From JAEUPI01 sp035499355 (GTDB taxonomy: Bacteria > Pseudomonadota > Gammaproteobacteria > Burkholderiales > Burkholderiaceae_C): a stretch of DNA of 8,272 nucleotides. A program made the position numbers and the translations under genes. Below the pieces are notes generated by a model that had not been told where the DNA came from, did not search any database, and was given only the letters and a program-made list of their open reading frames with translations. Positions 1 to 6,769 of this stretch are shown piece by piece; the stretch's first letter is position 1, and every line of letters begins with the position of its first letter. The stretch spans positions 1 through 8,272 of the forward strand of contig DATJYZ010000285.1 of the NCBI GenBank assembly GCA_035499355.1. The letters run 5' to 3'.

Positions 1-559
1 GTCGATCGACCACCTGATCGAGACCGACCCGGCGCGCGCGAGCACGATGCAGAAGAACCTGATCGCGCTGCTGCGTGCGTCGATGCCCACGCTGCGCGAG
101 GCCGGCGACGGCGGACCGCGCGACCTCAGGCGCGAGCTCGACGTGATCCGGCCGTACCTGGAGATCCTGAAGGTGCGCATGGAGGACCGATTGCGCACCG
201 AGATCGACGTGCCCGAGGGCCTGCTGTCGGCCGAGTTTCCGTCGATGATGATCCAGACGCTGGTGGAGAACGCGATCAAGCACGGCCTCGAGCCCAAGCC
301 GGAAGGCGGGCTGCTCGGCGTGCGCGCCGAAGTGCTGCACGGCAAGCTCGCCGTCACGGTGGCCGACACCGGCGTCGGTTTCGGCAAGGCGGCCACGGCA
401 GGCACCGGCGTCGGCCTGGCCAATGTGCGCGAGCGGCTGCGGCTGCTGTACGGCAACAGGGCCACGCTGAACGTGCGCGAGAACAACGGCGGCGGCACCG
501 CGGTGACGATCACGGTGCCGTACAAGAGCATCGACGACGGCACCGCTGCGCCAGCGTGA
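1..559 (+). CDS. Sensor histidine kinase, LytS/AlgZ type, C-terminal part (5' truncated)
   Basis: This is the kinase of a two-component system; it would autophosphorylate on a His and pass the phosphate to the response regulator just downstream. The open frame enters from the window edge (first full codon at base 2) and gives 185 visible residues. The first residues (SIDHLIETDP) fit the segment just after the PHFLFNT phospho-acceptor box of the His_kinase family PF06580, so the catalytic His lies just outside the window. The ATP-binding domain is complete: N box ENAIKHG (visible residues 89-95), G1 box ADTGVGF (121-127) and G2 box GTGVGLANVRERL (134-146). The Met codon at 47 is internal, not the start. 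Sensor and membrane domains are not visible, so the stimulus cannot be inferred. The family assignment is firm. An AlgZ/FimS identity is only a possibility, and unlike what I recall of P. aeruginosa FimS the ATP-binding boxes here look conventional. Confidence 0.93.
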   Translation, partial: SIDHLIETDPARASTMQKNLIALLRASMPTLREAGDGGPRDLRRELDVIRPYLEILKVRMEDRLRTEIDVPEGLLSAEFPSMMIQTLVENAIKHGLEPKPEGGLLGVRAEVLHGKLAVTVADTGVGFGKAATAGTGVGLANVRERLRLLYGNRATLNVRENNGGGTAVTITVPYKSIDDGTAAPA

Positions 560-582
560 CCGCAAGGCCTCACCGCACCGCT

Positions 583-586
583 AGGA
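583..586 (+). promoter_or_regulatory. Ribosome binding site of the LytTR regulator gene
   Basis: An AGGA Shine-Dalgarno core lies 7 nt upstream of the ATG at 594. It supports that start and independent ribosome loading in the 34-nt gap after the kinase stop codon. Confidence 0.65.
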
Positions 587-593
587 TGGCCGC

Positions 594-1409
594 ATGAATG
601 CAACGTCGAACCCGCGCGCCGTGCTGGCCGACGACGAGCGGCTGATGCGCGAGCAGATGCGCGCGCGGCTGGCCGAGGTGTGGCCCGAGCTGCAGCTGGT
701 GGCCGAGGCCAGGAACGGACTGGAGGCGGTGCAGGCCGTGCGCGAGCACCAGCCCGACATCGTGTTCCTCGACATCCGCATGCCGGGCCTCACCGGCGTC
801 GAGGCGGCGCGGCAGATCGCGCAGCTGGAGTTCGACGACGATGCGCTGCTGCCCGAGATCGTGTTCGTCACCGCGTACGACCAGTACGCGATCGAGGCGT
901 TCGAGCAGGGGGTCGCCGACTACGTGCTCAAGCCCGCCGAGCGCGAGCGCCTGGCACTCACCGTCGAGCGCCTGAAGAAGCGGCTGGCCCACCGCGGCAG
1001 CGCGGACGCGCCGGCGAGCGCACCGATCCAGCAGCTGCTGCACAAGCTCTCGGCGCAGTTGAACCCCGGCGCCGGCGCGGCGGCGTACCTCAAGTGGATC
1101 CAGGCCAGCGTCGGCACGGCGATCCAGATGATCCCGGTGGCCGACGTGCTGTTCTTCATCAGCGACGAGAAGTACACCCGGGTGCAGACCCCGCAGCTCG
1201 AGGCGCTGATCCGCAAGCCGATCAAGGAACTGGTCGACGAGCTCGACCCGCAGGTGTTCTGGCAGATCCACCGCTCGACGCTGGTGAACGTCAACGCGGT
1301 GGCCGGTGTCGCACGCGACTTCCGCGGCCGCCAGATCGTCAGCGTCAAGGGCCACCCCGAGAAGCTCGAGGTCAGCCGCAGCTACGCGGGGTTGTTCAAG
1401 GGAATGTGA
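594..1409 (+). CDS. LytTR-family response regulator (LytR/AlgR type)
   Basis: This is a DNA-binding response regulator of 271 aa, the partner of the upstream kinase. The receiver domain covers about residues 8-130. It has the acidic pocket D13/D14, the phospho-acceptor D60 in VFLDIRMPG, the switch threonine T93 in FVTAYD and the conserved K113 in VLKPAE. A linker rich in Ala and Gly (about 134-163) leads to a C-terminal LytTR DNA-binding domain (about 165-271), with the typical QIHRSTLVNVNAV segment at 224-236. Regulators of this class usually bind direct repeats upstream of target promoters. The ATG at 594 follows an AGGA site and begins just before the receiver fold. The kinase stop is 34 nt upstream with no terminator between, so the two genes are probably cotranscribed. 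The last 28 nt overlap the end of the opposing yhhN gene. AlgR of Pseudomonas is a related family member, but orthology is not shown by the sequence alone. Confidence 0.95.
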   Translation: MNATSNPRAVLADDERLMREQMRARLAEVWPELQLVAEARNGLEAVQAVREHQPDIVFLDIRMPGLTGVEAARQIAQLEFDDDALLPEIVFVTAYDQYAIEAFEQGVADYVLKPAERERLALTVERLKKRLAHRGSADAPASAPIQQLLHKLSAQLNPGAGAAAYLKWIQASVGTAIQMIPVADVLFFISDEKYTRVQTPQLEALIRKPIKELVDELDPQVFWQIHRSTLVNVNAVAGVARDFRGRQIVSVKGHPEKLEVSRSYAGLFKGM

Positions 1410-2080
1410 GCCGACCTCAACCACGACGCGATGCACCACTGCGCTGCCCAGTAGGCGCCGAGGATCCACAGGTTCGCCGCCGGCAACGCCAGCGCGAACT
1501 TGTTGGTGGCCAGCAAGGCATCGGAGGTCATGAACAGCGCGCCACCGACCATCAGCAGGCGGCCGCGGCTTCGCTCGTCATCGCGTCCCGCCAGGCCCAC
1601 CACGGCGGTCTGCGCCGACATCGCGGTCAGCGCGAGCACGTAGCACACCACCGGCAGGCGCAGCCCCGCCGGCACCGACGGCCACAACAGGGCCAGCACG
1701 GCGCCGGCGACGAGCGCGTAGACCGTCACCGCCACGGGTTGCGCGAGGAAACGATGCTCGCGCGTGAAGGCCACGACGTAAGCGATGTGCGCCAGCAGGA
1801 ACGCCACCAACCCGGGCAGAAAGCCCTGCTGCGGCCACAGCAGCGCGATGTCGCCGAGCAGCGACAGCACGAGGCCGGTGAGCACGGCGCCGCGCACGGC
1901 AGGCGCGGCGCTGCCGCGCGGCCAGGCGCGCAGCAGGATCAGAGCGGTCGTCAGCGGTTTGAACGCGAACAACAGCACGGCATTGTTCAAGGCCCACGGC
2001 GCGCCGGCGATCGCCAGCAGCGCGCTGCCGACGACCAGCGCGTTCTGCACACGCGGGCCGATCGTGAAGCCGGGGGTCAT
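1382..2080 (-). CDS. yhhN: YhhN/TMEM86-family membrane protein, probable lysoplasmalogenase
   Basis: This is an integral membrane protein of 232 aa, read from the ATG at 2080. About eight hydrophobic segments are visible (roughly residues 14-28, 33-50, 66-82, 88-106, 116-133, 142-162, 175-190 and 203-220). It carries the hallmarks of family PF07947: KPLTT (41-45), the GD pair in SLLGDIALL (D77), LLAHIAYVV (H98), ALFMTSDALLATNKF (181-195, with D187) and a C-terminal YWAAQW (210-215). Characterised family members hydrolyse the vinyl-ether bond of lysoplasmalogens, releasing a fatty aldehyde and a glycerophospho-base; the substrate here is untested. The start overlaps the rep stop codon as ATGA with no Shine-Dalgarno upstream, so translation probably depends on coupling to rep. 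The frame remains open far upstream, but that extension is a shadow of rep. The stop lies inside the convergent regulator gene. The family call is strong; the enzymatic role is inferred. Confidence 0.88.
   Translation of the reverse strand: MTPGFTIGPRVQNALVVGSALLAIAGAPWALNNAVLLFAFKPLTTALILLRAWPRGSAAPAVRGAVLTGLVLSLLGDIALLWPQQGFLPGLVAFLLAHIAYVVAFTREHRFLAQPVAVTVYALVAGAVLALLWPSVPAGLRLPVVCYVLALTAMSAQTAVVGLAGRDDERSRGRLLMVGGALFMTSDALLATNKFALALPAANLWILGAYWAAQWCIASWLRSAHIPLNNPA
2077..2080 (-). promoter_or_regulatory. ATGA stop/start overlap coupling rep to yhhN
   Basis: On the minus strand the bases ATGA hold both the ATG of yhhN (2080-2078) and the TGA of rep (2079-2077). No purine-rich ribosome site precedes the ATG within 20 nt. 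This is the classical arrangement for termination-reinitiation translational coupling; coupling itself is inferred. Confidence 0.75.
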
Positions 2081-4119
2081 GTCGGTGTCGTGGCCGTCGC
2101 GCTGCGCGCGGCCAGTTCGGCGCGCAACCGTTTCAGCCGCTGGCGCGGATCCTCGCGCTGCACGGCCTCGTCGAGCTTCATCTCCACGATGAAGCGGCTC
2201 GGCAGCGCGGCCACGGTCTCGCGGCCGCGCTTGCGGCGCTTCAGCGCGCTGACCATCAGCGTCTGCCGGGCGCGCGTCACGCCCACGTACATCAGGCGGC
2301 GCTCCTCCTCGAGGCGCTGCGCGGTGACGGGATCGGCCTCGCTCGCGAACGGCAGCAGGCCTTCGTTGACCCCGGCCAGCATCACGTGCGGCCACTCCAG
2401 GCCCTTGCCGGCGTGCAGCGTCGACAGCATCACGACGTCGGCGTCGTCGCCGCGCTCGGCCAGGCTGTGCAGGATGCTGATCGTCTGGGCCACCTGCAGC
2501 ACGGTGGTGGCCTCGCCGACGAGGCCGGAGCCGTGGCCGGCCGTGCCGCCGCCGCAGCGCCGCGCGATCCAGTCGGCGAACTCGAGCACGTTGGCCCAGC
2601 GCGCCTCGGCCAGTTTGGCCTGCTCTTCACCGTCGAACAGGTGCTGCTCGTAGCCGATGTCACGCAGCCAGTCCTTCAGCAGCGCCCGCGCCGCATCGCT
2701 GCCGTGCGCGTGGCGCGCGCGCTGCTCGAGGTCGTTGACCAGGCGGCCGAACTCGTGCAGCGCCTGCACCGACTTGCGCGGCAGTGCGGTGTGCAGGCTG
2801 TCGGCGAACAGGGCCTCGAACAGCGACACCTTCCAGCGGGCGGCGAAACGCCCAAGCGCAGCGAGCGTCTGGTGGCCGATGCCGCGCTTCGGCGCGGTGG
2901 CCGCGCGCAGGAAGGCCGGATCGTCGTCGTTGTTGACGAGCAGGCGCAGCCAGGCGCAGAGGTCCTTGATCTCGGCGCGGTCGAAGAAGCTCTGTCCACC
3001 GGAAACCTGGTAAGGAATCTGCGCGCGCCGCAGCGCCTGTTCGAACACCTTGGCCTGGTGGTTGGCGCGATAGAGCACCGCGAAGTCGCGCCAGCGCGCG
3101 CCGGCGGCGCGCCTCGCCTGGATCCACGTCACCGCGCGGTCGGCCTCGTGCTCCTCGTTGTCGCAGTCGATGCGCCTGACCGGTTCGCCGTCGCCGTGCT
3201 CGCTCCACAACGCCTTGACGAACAGCTTGGGGTTGGCCGCGATGACGTGGTTGGCAGCGCGCAGGATGGCGCCGGTGGAACGGTAGTTCTGTTCCAGCGC
3301 GATGATCTTCAGCGCCGGAAAGTCGCGCGGCAGCTGCTTCAGGTTCTCGATCGTCGCGCCGCGCCAGCCGTAGATGCTCTGGTCGTCGTCGCCCACTGCC
3401 GTGAACCGCCCGGCCTCGCCGACCATCGCCTTCAGCAGGTCGTACTGCACGGCGTTGGTGTCCTGCACCTCGTCGATCAGCACGTGCGCGAAGCGCTGCT
3501 GCCACCGGCCGCGCACGTCGGGATGCGCGCGCACCAGCTTCAGCGGCAGGCCGATGAGGTCGTCGAAGTCGACCGCCTGGTAGGCGGCGAGGCGCTCGTG
3601 GTAGCGCTGCATCACCCGCGCCGCCACGCGTTCGTCGTCGTTGCCGGCGTCGGCAGCGGCGCTGTCGGCGTCGAGGCCGCGGTTCTTCCAGGCGCTGATC
3701 GTCCACTGCCAACGCCGGGCCAGTGCCGCATCGGTGGTGCCGCCGGCATCGCGCAGCAGCGCCAGCACGTCGTCCGAATCGAGGATCGAGAAGCGCGGCT
3801 TCAAGCCGAGCGCGGTGCCATCTTCGCGCAGCATGCGCACACCGAGCGCGTGGAAGGTGCAGATCACCAGTGCCGAGGCGGCCCGCGGGCCGGCCATCTC
3901 GCGCGCTCGTTCGCGCATCTCGGCGGCCGCCTTGTTGGTGAACGTGATCGCCGCGATGCGTTCGGGGGTCACCCCCGAGCGCAGCAGGTGCGCGATCTTG
4001 TGCACGATGACGCGGGTCTTGCCCGATCCCGCGCCGGCCAGCACGAGACAAGGCCCGTCGGTGTGCCGCACCGCCTGCCACTGCGCGGGGTTGAGGGAGT
4101 TGGTCGCAGGTGGGTTCAT
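2077..4119 (-). CDS. rep: ATP-dependent DNA helicase Rep (superfamily 1, UvrD/Rep family)
   Basis: This 3'-5' DNA helicase/translocase helps replication forks pass protein roadblocks and restart. The protein is 680 aa, close to E. coli Rep (673). All SF1A motifs are present in order: Q motif LNPAQWQAV (9-17), Walker A AGAGSGKT (28-35), Ia TFTNKAAAEM (59-68), II DEVQDTN (216-222), III GDDDQSIYGWRG (243-254), IV EQNYRS (276-281), V LSTLHAGKGLEW (565-576) and VI EERRLMYVGVTRAR (605-618). Rep is favoured over UvrD or PcrA because of its length, the short N terminus before LNP, and Rep-like stretches such as ALEQNYRSTGAILRAAN and NNEEHEA-like DNEEHEA. Motif II has Val218 where the family usually has Phe or Tyr. 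The ATG at 4119 was chosen because the Q motif follows directly; the open frame continues to 4326 but that part overlaps phoD and is not family-like. No Shine-Dalgarno precedes the ATG. The C-terminal tail is basic. yhhN follows with a 4-nt overlap. Confidence 0.95.
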   Translation of the reverse strand: MNPPATNSLNPAQWQAVRHTDGPCLVLAGAGSGKTRVIVHKIAHLLRSGVTPERIAAITFTNKAAAEMRERAREMAGPRAASALVICTFHALGVRMLREDGTALGLKPRFSILDSDDVLALLRDAGGTTDAALARRWQWTISAWKNRGLDADSAAADAGNDDERVAARVMQRYHERLAAYQAVDFDDLIGLPLKLVRAHPDVRGRWQQRFAHVLIDEVQDTNAVQYDLLKAMVGEAGRFTAVGDDDQSIYGWRGATIENLKQLPRDFPALKIIALEQNYRSTGAILRAANHVIAANPKLFVKALWSEHGDGEPVRRIDCDNEEHEADRAVTWIQARRAAGARWRDFAVLYRANHQAKVFEQALRRAQIPYQVSGGQSFFDRAEIKDLCAWLRLLVNNDDDPAFLRAATAPKRGIGHQTLAALGRFAARWKVSLFEALFADSLHTALPRKSVQALHEFGRLVNDLEQRARHAHGSDAARALLKDWLRDIGYEQHLFDGEEQAKLAEARWANVLEFADWIARRCGGGTAGHGSGLVGEATTVLQVAQTISILHSLAERGDDADVVMLSTLHAGKGLEWPHVMLAGVNEGLLPFASEADPVTAQRLEEERRLMYVGVTRARQTLMVSALKRRKRGRETVAALPSRFIVEMKLDEAVQREDPRQRLKRLRAELAARSATATTPT

Positions 4120-4196
4120 CGGCGGCGCGCGATGATAGCCAAGGGTCGAGCAGCGGCAGTGTGGTATGAAGCGCGGGCCCTGAGCGAGCCCGTTCG
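4120..4196. promoter_or_regulatory. Divergent intergenic region between rep and phoD, candidate promoters
   Basis: These 77 nt must hold the start signals for both rep (-) and phoD (+). On the minus strand TATCAT (4137-4132) matches the -10 consensus at 5 of 6, but the expected -35 position shows nothing good. It lies only about 12 nt from the rep ATG, which would give a very short or leaderless mRNA. On the plus strand TGGTATGAA (4162-4170) resembles an extended -10 element for phoD, again without a clear -35. A 5-bp inverted repeat (CGGGC 4174-4178 with GCCCG 4188-4192) sits just before the phoD ATG, with the weak purine-rich site GAGCGAG (4182-4188) mostly in its loop. All are visual matches only. 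Confidence 0.35.
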
Positions 4197-5720
4197 ATGC
4201 ACGACCCGTATTCATCGCTGTCACGCCGCCGCTGGCTGGCGCAGGCCGGCGCGGCCGCGCTGGCGCCGGCGTTCGTGCGCCATGCCCGTGCCGCCGACGT
4301 GCCGCGCTTCGCGCTCGGGGTGGCATCGGGGCAGCCCCGCGAGCGCAGCATCGTGCTGTGGACGCGCGTCACCGGCGCCGATCTGCCGGCGCAGGTGACG
4401 GCGCGCTGGGAACTGGCCCGCGACGAGCGCTTCACCGATATCGCCGCACGCGGCAGCGAAGAGGCGCGCAGCGACGAAGCGCACACCGTGCATGCGGAGG
4501 TTTCGGAGCTCGAGCCCGGGCGCTGGTACTGGTATCGATTCGAGGCGCTCGGCCAGCGCAGCGCCAGCGGCCGCACGCGCACCGCACCGGCGGCCGGCGC
4601 CGTGGCCGGCCTGCACTTCGCGCTCGCCAGCTGCCAGCGGTTCGACCACGGCCACTACGCGGCGTGGCGGCAGGTGGCCGCGTCGGACCTCGACTTCGTG
4701 CTGTTCGTCGGCGACTACATCTACGAGTACCCCTCGCCGCCGATGGCGCTGCGCTACCACGACGGCCCGCTGGTGCGCACGCTCGAGCAATACCGCGCGC
4801 GCTATGCGCAATACAAGAGCGATCCGCTGCTGCAGGCCGCGCACGCGGCGGCGCCGTGGTTGATGGTGTGGGACGACCACGAGGTCGGCAACGACTACGC
4901 CAATCTGCAAGGCCAGGATCTGCAGCGCGACTTCCGCGAGCAGCGCGCCGCGGCGTACCGCGCCTATTGGGAGCACATGCCGTTCCCGAAGGCGATGCGT
5001 CCGATCGGGCCCGACATGCGCATCTACGGCCGCACTGACTGGGGCTCGCTGGTGTGCATCCATGCGGTCGATGACCGCCAGTACCGCGACGTGCAGGTGT
5101 GTCCCAAGCCCGGGCGCGGCGGCTCCAACACCGTGCGGCTGCTCGATTGCCCAGACTTGATCGATCCCAAGCGCACGCTGCTCGGTGCCGCGCAGGAGAG
5201 TTGGCTCGCCGCCAGTTGGGACACGCAGCGGCGCTGGAACCTGCTGGCCCAGCAGACGTTGATGGCACGCCTGTCGTGGACCGACGTCGAGGAAGCCACC
5301 TACTGGACCGATGGCTGGGACGGCTACGCGCCGGCGCGCAAGCGGCTGCTGCAGACGGTGGCCGAGCGCAAGGTGCCTGGCGTGGTGGTTCTCGGCGGCG
5401 ACGTGCATGCGCACTACGTGGCTGACCTGAAAGTCGATTTCGACGACCCCCGCGCGCCGGTGGTGGCCAGTGAGTTCTGCGGCACTTCGATCACCAGTCG
5501 CGGCCTGCCGCAACACCGCGTCGCCGAGGCGCTGCGCCACAACCCGCACATTCACTACGGGCGCTCCGACCAGCGCGGTTACGTGGCGGTGCGCCTCGAC
5601 GGCGAGGTGCTGCAGGCCAGCCTGATGACGGTCGACAACCCGGAGAACCCCAACAGCGCGGTCGGTGTGGCAGCGCGCTTCGTGGTCGAAGCGCGCCAGC
5701 CCGGCGTGAAAGCGGCATGA
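4197..5720 (+). CDS. phoD: PhoD-family alkaline phosphatase/phosphodiesterase, Tat-exported
   Basis: This is a secreted metal-dependent phosphomonoesterase/phosphodiesterase that releases phosphate from organic esters. The protein is 507 aa. The N terminus SLSRRRWLAQAGAAALAPAF is a twin-arginine signal (RR within residues 10-12), with likely cleavage near the AxA at 30-33, so it folds in the cytoplasm and is exported by Tat. A PhoD N-terminal beta domain (about 36-130) precedes the metallophosphatase domain. The Fe/Ca site known from B. subtilis PhoD can be traced: C146 in LASCQ, D173 and Y176 in GDYIYE, and D402 and H404 in GGDVHAH. The C-to-D (27 residues), D-to-Y (3) and D-to-H (2) spacings are those I recall for that enzyme. 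WDDHEVGND (225-233) is the other conserved loop. The ATG at 4197 starts directly before the Tat signal. In many bacteria PhoD is induced by phosphate limitation through PhoB; I see no convincing Pho box here. An AEC permease follows 58 nt downstream. Confidence 0.94.
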   Translation: MHDPYSSLSRRRWLAQAGAAALAPAFVRHARAADVPRFALGVASGQPRERSIVLWTRVTGADLPAQVTARWELARDERFTDIAARGSEEARSDEAHTVHAEVSELEPGRWYWYRFEALGQRSASGRTRTAPAAGAVAGLHFALASCQRFDHGHYAAWRQVAASDLDFVLFVGDYIYEYPSPPMALRYHDGPLVRTLEQYRARYAQYKSDPLLQAAHAAAPWLMVWDDHEVGNDYANLQGQDLQRDFREQRAAAYRAYWEHMPFPKAMRPIGPDMRIYGRTDWGSLVCIHAVDDRQYRDVQVCPKPGRGGSNTVRLLDCPDLIDPKRTLLGAAQESWLAASWDTQRRWNLLAQQTLMARLSWTDVEEATYWTDGWDGYAPARKRLLQTVAERKVPGVVVLGGDVHAHYVADLKVDFDDPRAPVVASEFCGTSITSRGLPQHRVAEALRHNPHIHYGRSDQRGYVAVRLDGEVLQASLMTVDNPENPNSAVGVAARFVVEARQPGVKAA

Positions 5721-5778
5721 GGGGACGCCCCGGGCGCCCGCAGTTCGTTCGGCCGCGCTTGTCGTGCGCGAGGACGCC
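5721..5778 (+). other. phoD to permease gap with GC-rich inverted repeats
   Basis: The gap starts with GGGGACGCCCC (5721-5731) and the overlapping 10-nt palindrome CGGGCGCCCG (5731-5740). They could form small mutually exclusive hairpins right after the phoD stop. No T-run follows, so a classical intrinsic terminator is not supported. The 58-nt distance leaves open whether the permease is cotranscribed with phoD. Confidence 0.3.
5771..5774 (+). promoter_or_regulatory. Ribosome binding site favouring the ATG at 5779
   Basis: AGGA lies 4 nt before the ATG at 5779 and inside the alternative reading from GTG 5764. It favours the shorter protein, though the spacing is tighter than ideal. Confidence 0.4.
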
Positions 5779-6747
5779 ATGACCGGCCTGGCCGCGATCC
5801 TGGTCGTCACGGTGCCGTTCTTCGCACTGGTGCTCGCCGGCTACGTCGCCAGCTGGCGCCACGTGCTGCCGGAGTCGGCGATTCCGGGCCTCAATGCCTT
5901 CGTGCTGTACTTCGCGCTGCCCTGCCTGCTGTTCCGCTTCGGCCTGGCGACGCCGCTGGCGCAGGCGCTGAACCCGACGGTGCTCGCTGTGTACCTCGTG
6001 TGCGCGCTGATCATGGTGCTGGTGACGATCGCGTTCTCGCTCGACGAGGTCGTCGGCCTGAAGGACGCCTCGTTCGGCGCGCTGGTCACGGCGTTTCCCA
6101 ACAGCGGCTTCATGGGCGTGCCGCTGCTGGCGGCGTTGTTCGGCTTGGGCGTGGTCGGGCCGATGATCGCGACGCTGCTGATCGACATGTTCGTCACCAG
6201 CTCGCTGTGCATCGCGCTGGCGCAAGCCGGTGGCACGGCCGGTGGCGCGCGCGCCGCGGCGCTGCGCTCGCTGCGCGGCGCGGTGTCCAACCCGCTGCCG
6301 TGGGCGATCGCACTCGGTGCCACGCTCGGCGCGCTGGGCTGGAAGCCGATCGGCCCGGTCGACGCGGTCATCAAGATGCTGGCCGACGCGGCGTCGCCGG
6401 TCGCGCTGTTCACCATCGGCGCCGTGCTGTGGCGCGCCGGCCAGCACGCGCACACGCGCACCGCCGTCAAGCGCTACGTGCCGCAGGCGCTGGCCAAGCT
6501 CTTCCTGCACCCGGCGCTGGTGTTCGCGGCGTCGATCGCGGCGCGCGCCGCCGGCGCGCCGCTGAGCGATGCGCAGGTGATGGCGATCACGCTCACCGCC
6601 GCACTGCCCAGCGCCTCGAGCGTGGCGATCCTCGCCGAGCGCTTCGGCGCCGACAACGGACGCGTCGCGCGCATCATCATGACGTCGACCGCGCTGTCGT
6701 TCGTCAGCTTCACCTCGCTGGCCTGGTGGTTTGGTGCGAAGGGCTGA
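5779..6747 (+). CDS. AEC (auxin efflux carrier) family transporter
   Basis: This inner-membrane permease of 322 aa has two blocks of hydrophobic segments (about residues 4-147 and 172-318) around a short charged linker (about 150-170), as expected for the roughly ten-helix AEC fold. Family signatures are FPNSGFMGVPLL (106-117) in the first half and TAALPSASSVAILAERFG (273-290) plus STALSF (303-308) in the second. Characterised bacterial AEC members move small carboxylates such as malonate (MdcF) or malate; the substrate here cannot be told and no carboxylate-metabolism gene is adjacent. Two starts are possible: GTG at 5764 or ATG at 5779. I prefer the ATG because AGGA (5771-5774) lies just upstream, although the 4-nt spacing is short, and because the first membrane helix begins at once. 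The gene ends 105 nt before the end of convergent priA, with a hairpin cluster between them. Confidence 0.9.
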   Translation: MTGLAAILVVTVPFFALVLAGYVASWRHVLPESAIPGLNAFVLYFALPCLLFRFGLATPLAQALNPTVLAVYLVCALIMVLVTIAFSLDEVVGLKDASFGALVTAFPNSGFMGVPLLAALFGLGVVGPMIATLLIDMFVTSSLCIALAQAGGTAGGARAAALRSLRGAVSNPLPWAIALGATLGALGWKPIGPVDAVIKMLADAASPVALFTIGAVLWRAGQHAHTRTAVKRYVPQALAKLFLHPALVFAASIAARAAGAPLSDAQVMAITLTAALPSASSVAILAERFGADNGRVARIIMTSTALSFVSFTSLAWWFGAKG

Positions 6748-6769
6748 GCGGAATGCAGCAGCGTCCCAA

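Noticed and set aside
2081..2395. N-terminal extension of the YhhN protein (open frame up to 2395)
   Set aside because: The added sequence is Arg/Ala-rich, lies wholly inside rep and lacks the membrane character of the family. The ATG at 2080 gives the usual family length.
4166..4183. Five-codon upstream open frame (MKRGP) before phoD
   Set aside because: It has no ribosome site, and its ATG overlaps the best -10-like element, so it may not even be transcribed. It is most likely chance.
4190..4196. CCGTTCG next to the phoD start resembles part of the AlgR box CCGTTCGTC
   Set aside because: Only 7 of 9 positions match. A fixed 7-mer is expected about once by chance in this length on two strands, and there is no second box.
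680..4398. Very long plus-strand open frames (680-2653 and 2386-4398) and a long minus-strand one (2660-4582)
   Set aside because: They overlay rep, yhhN, phoD and the regulator in other frames. Their translations are Arg/Ala/Pro/Gly-rich or low in complexity with no domain signature. Such shadows are expected in GC-rich coding DNA.
5721..5740. GC-rich palindromes after phoD as an intrinsic terminator
   Set aside because: Stems are short, overlapping and mutually exclusive, and no T-run follows. They are recorded only as low-confidence inverted repeats.
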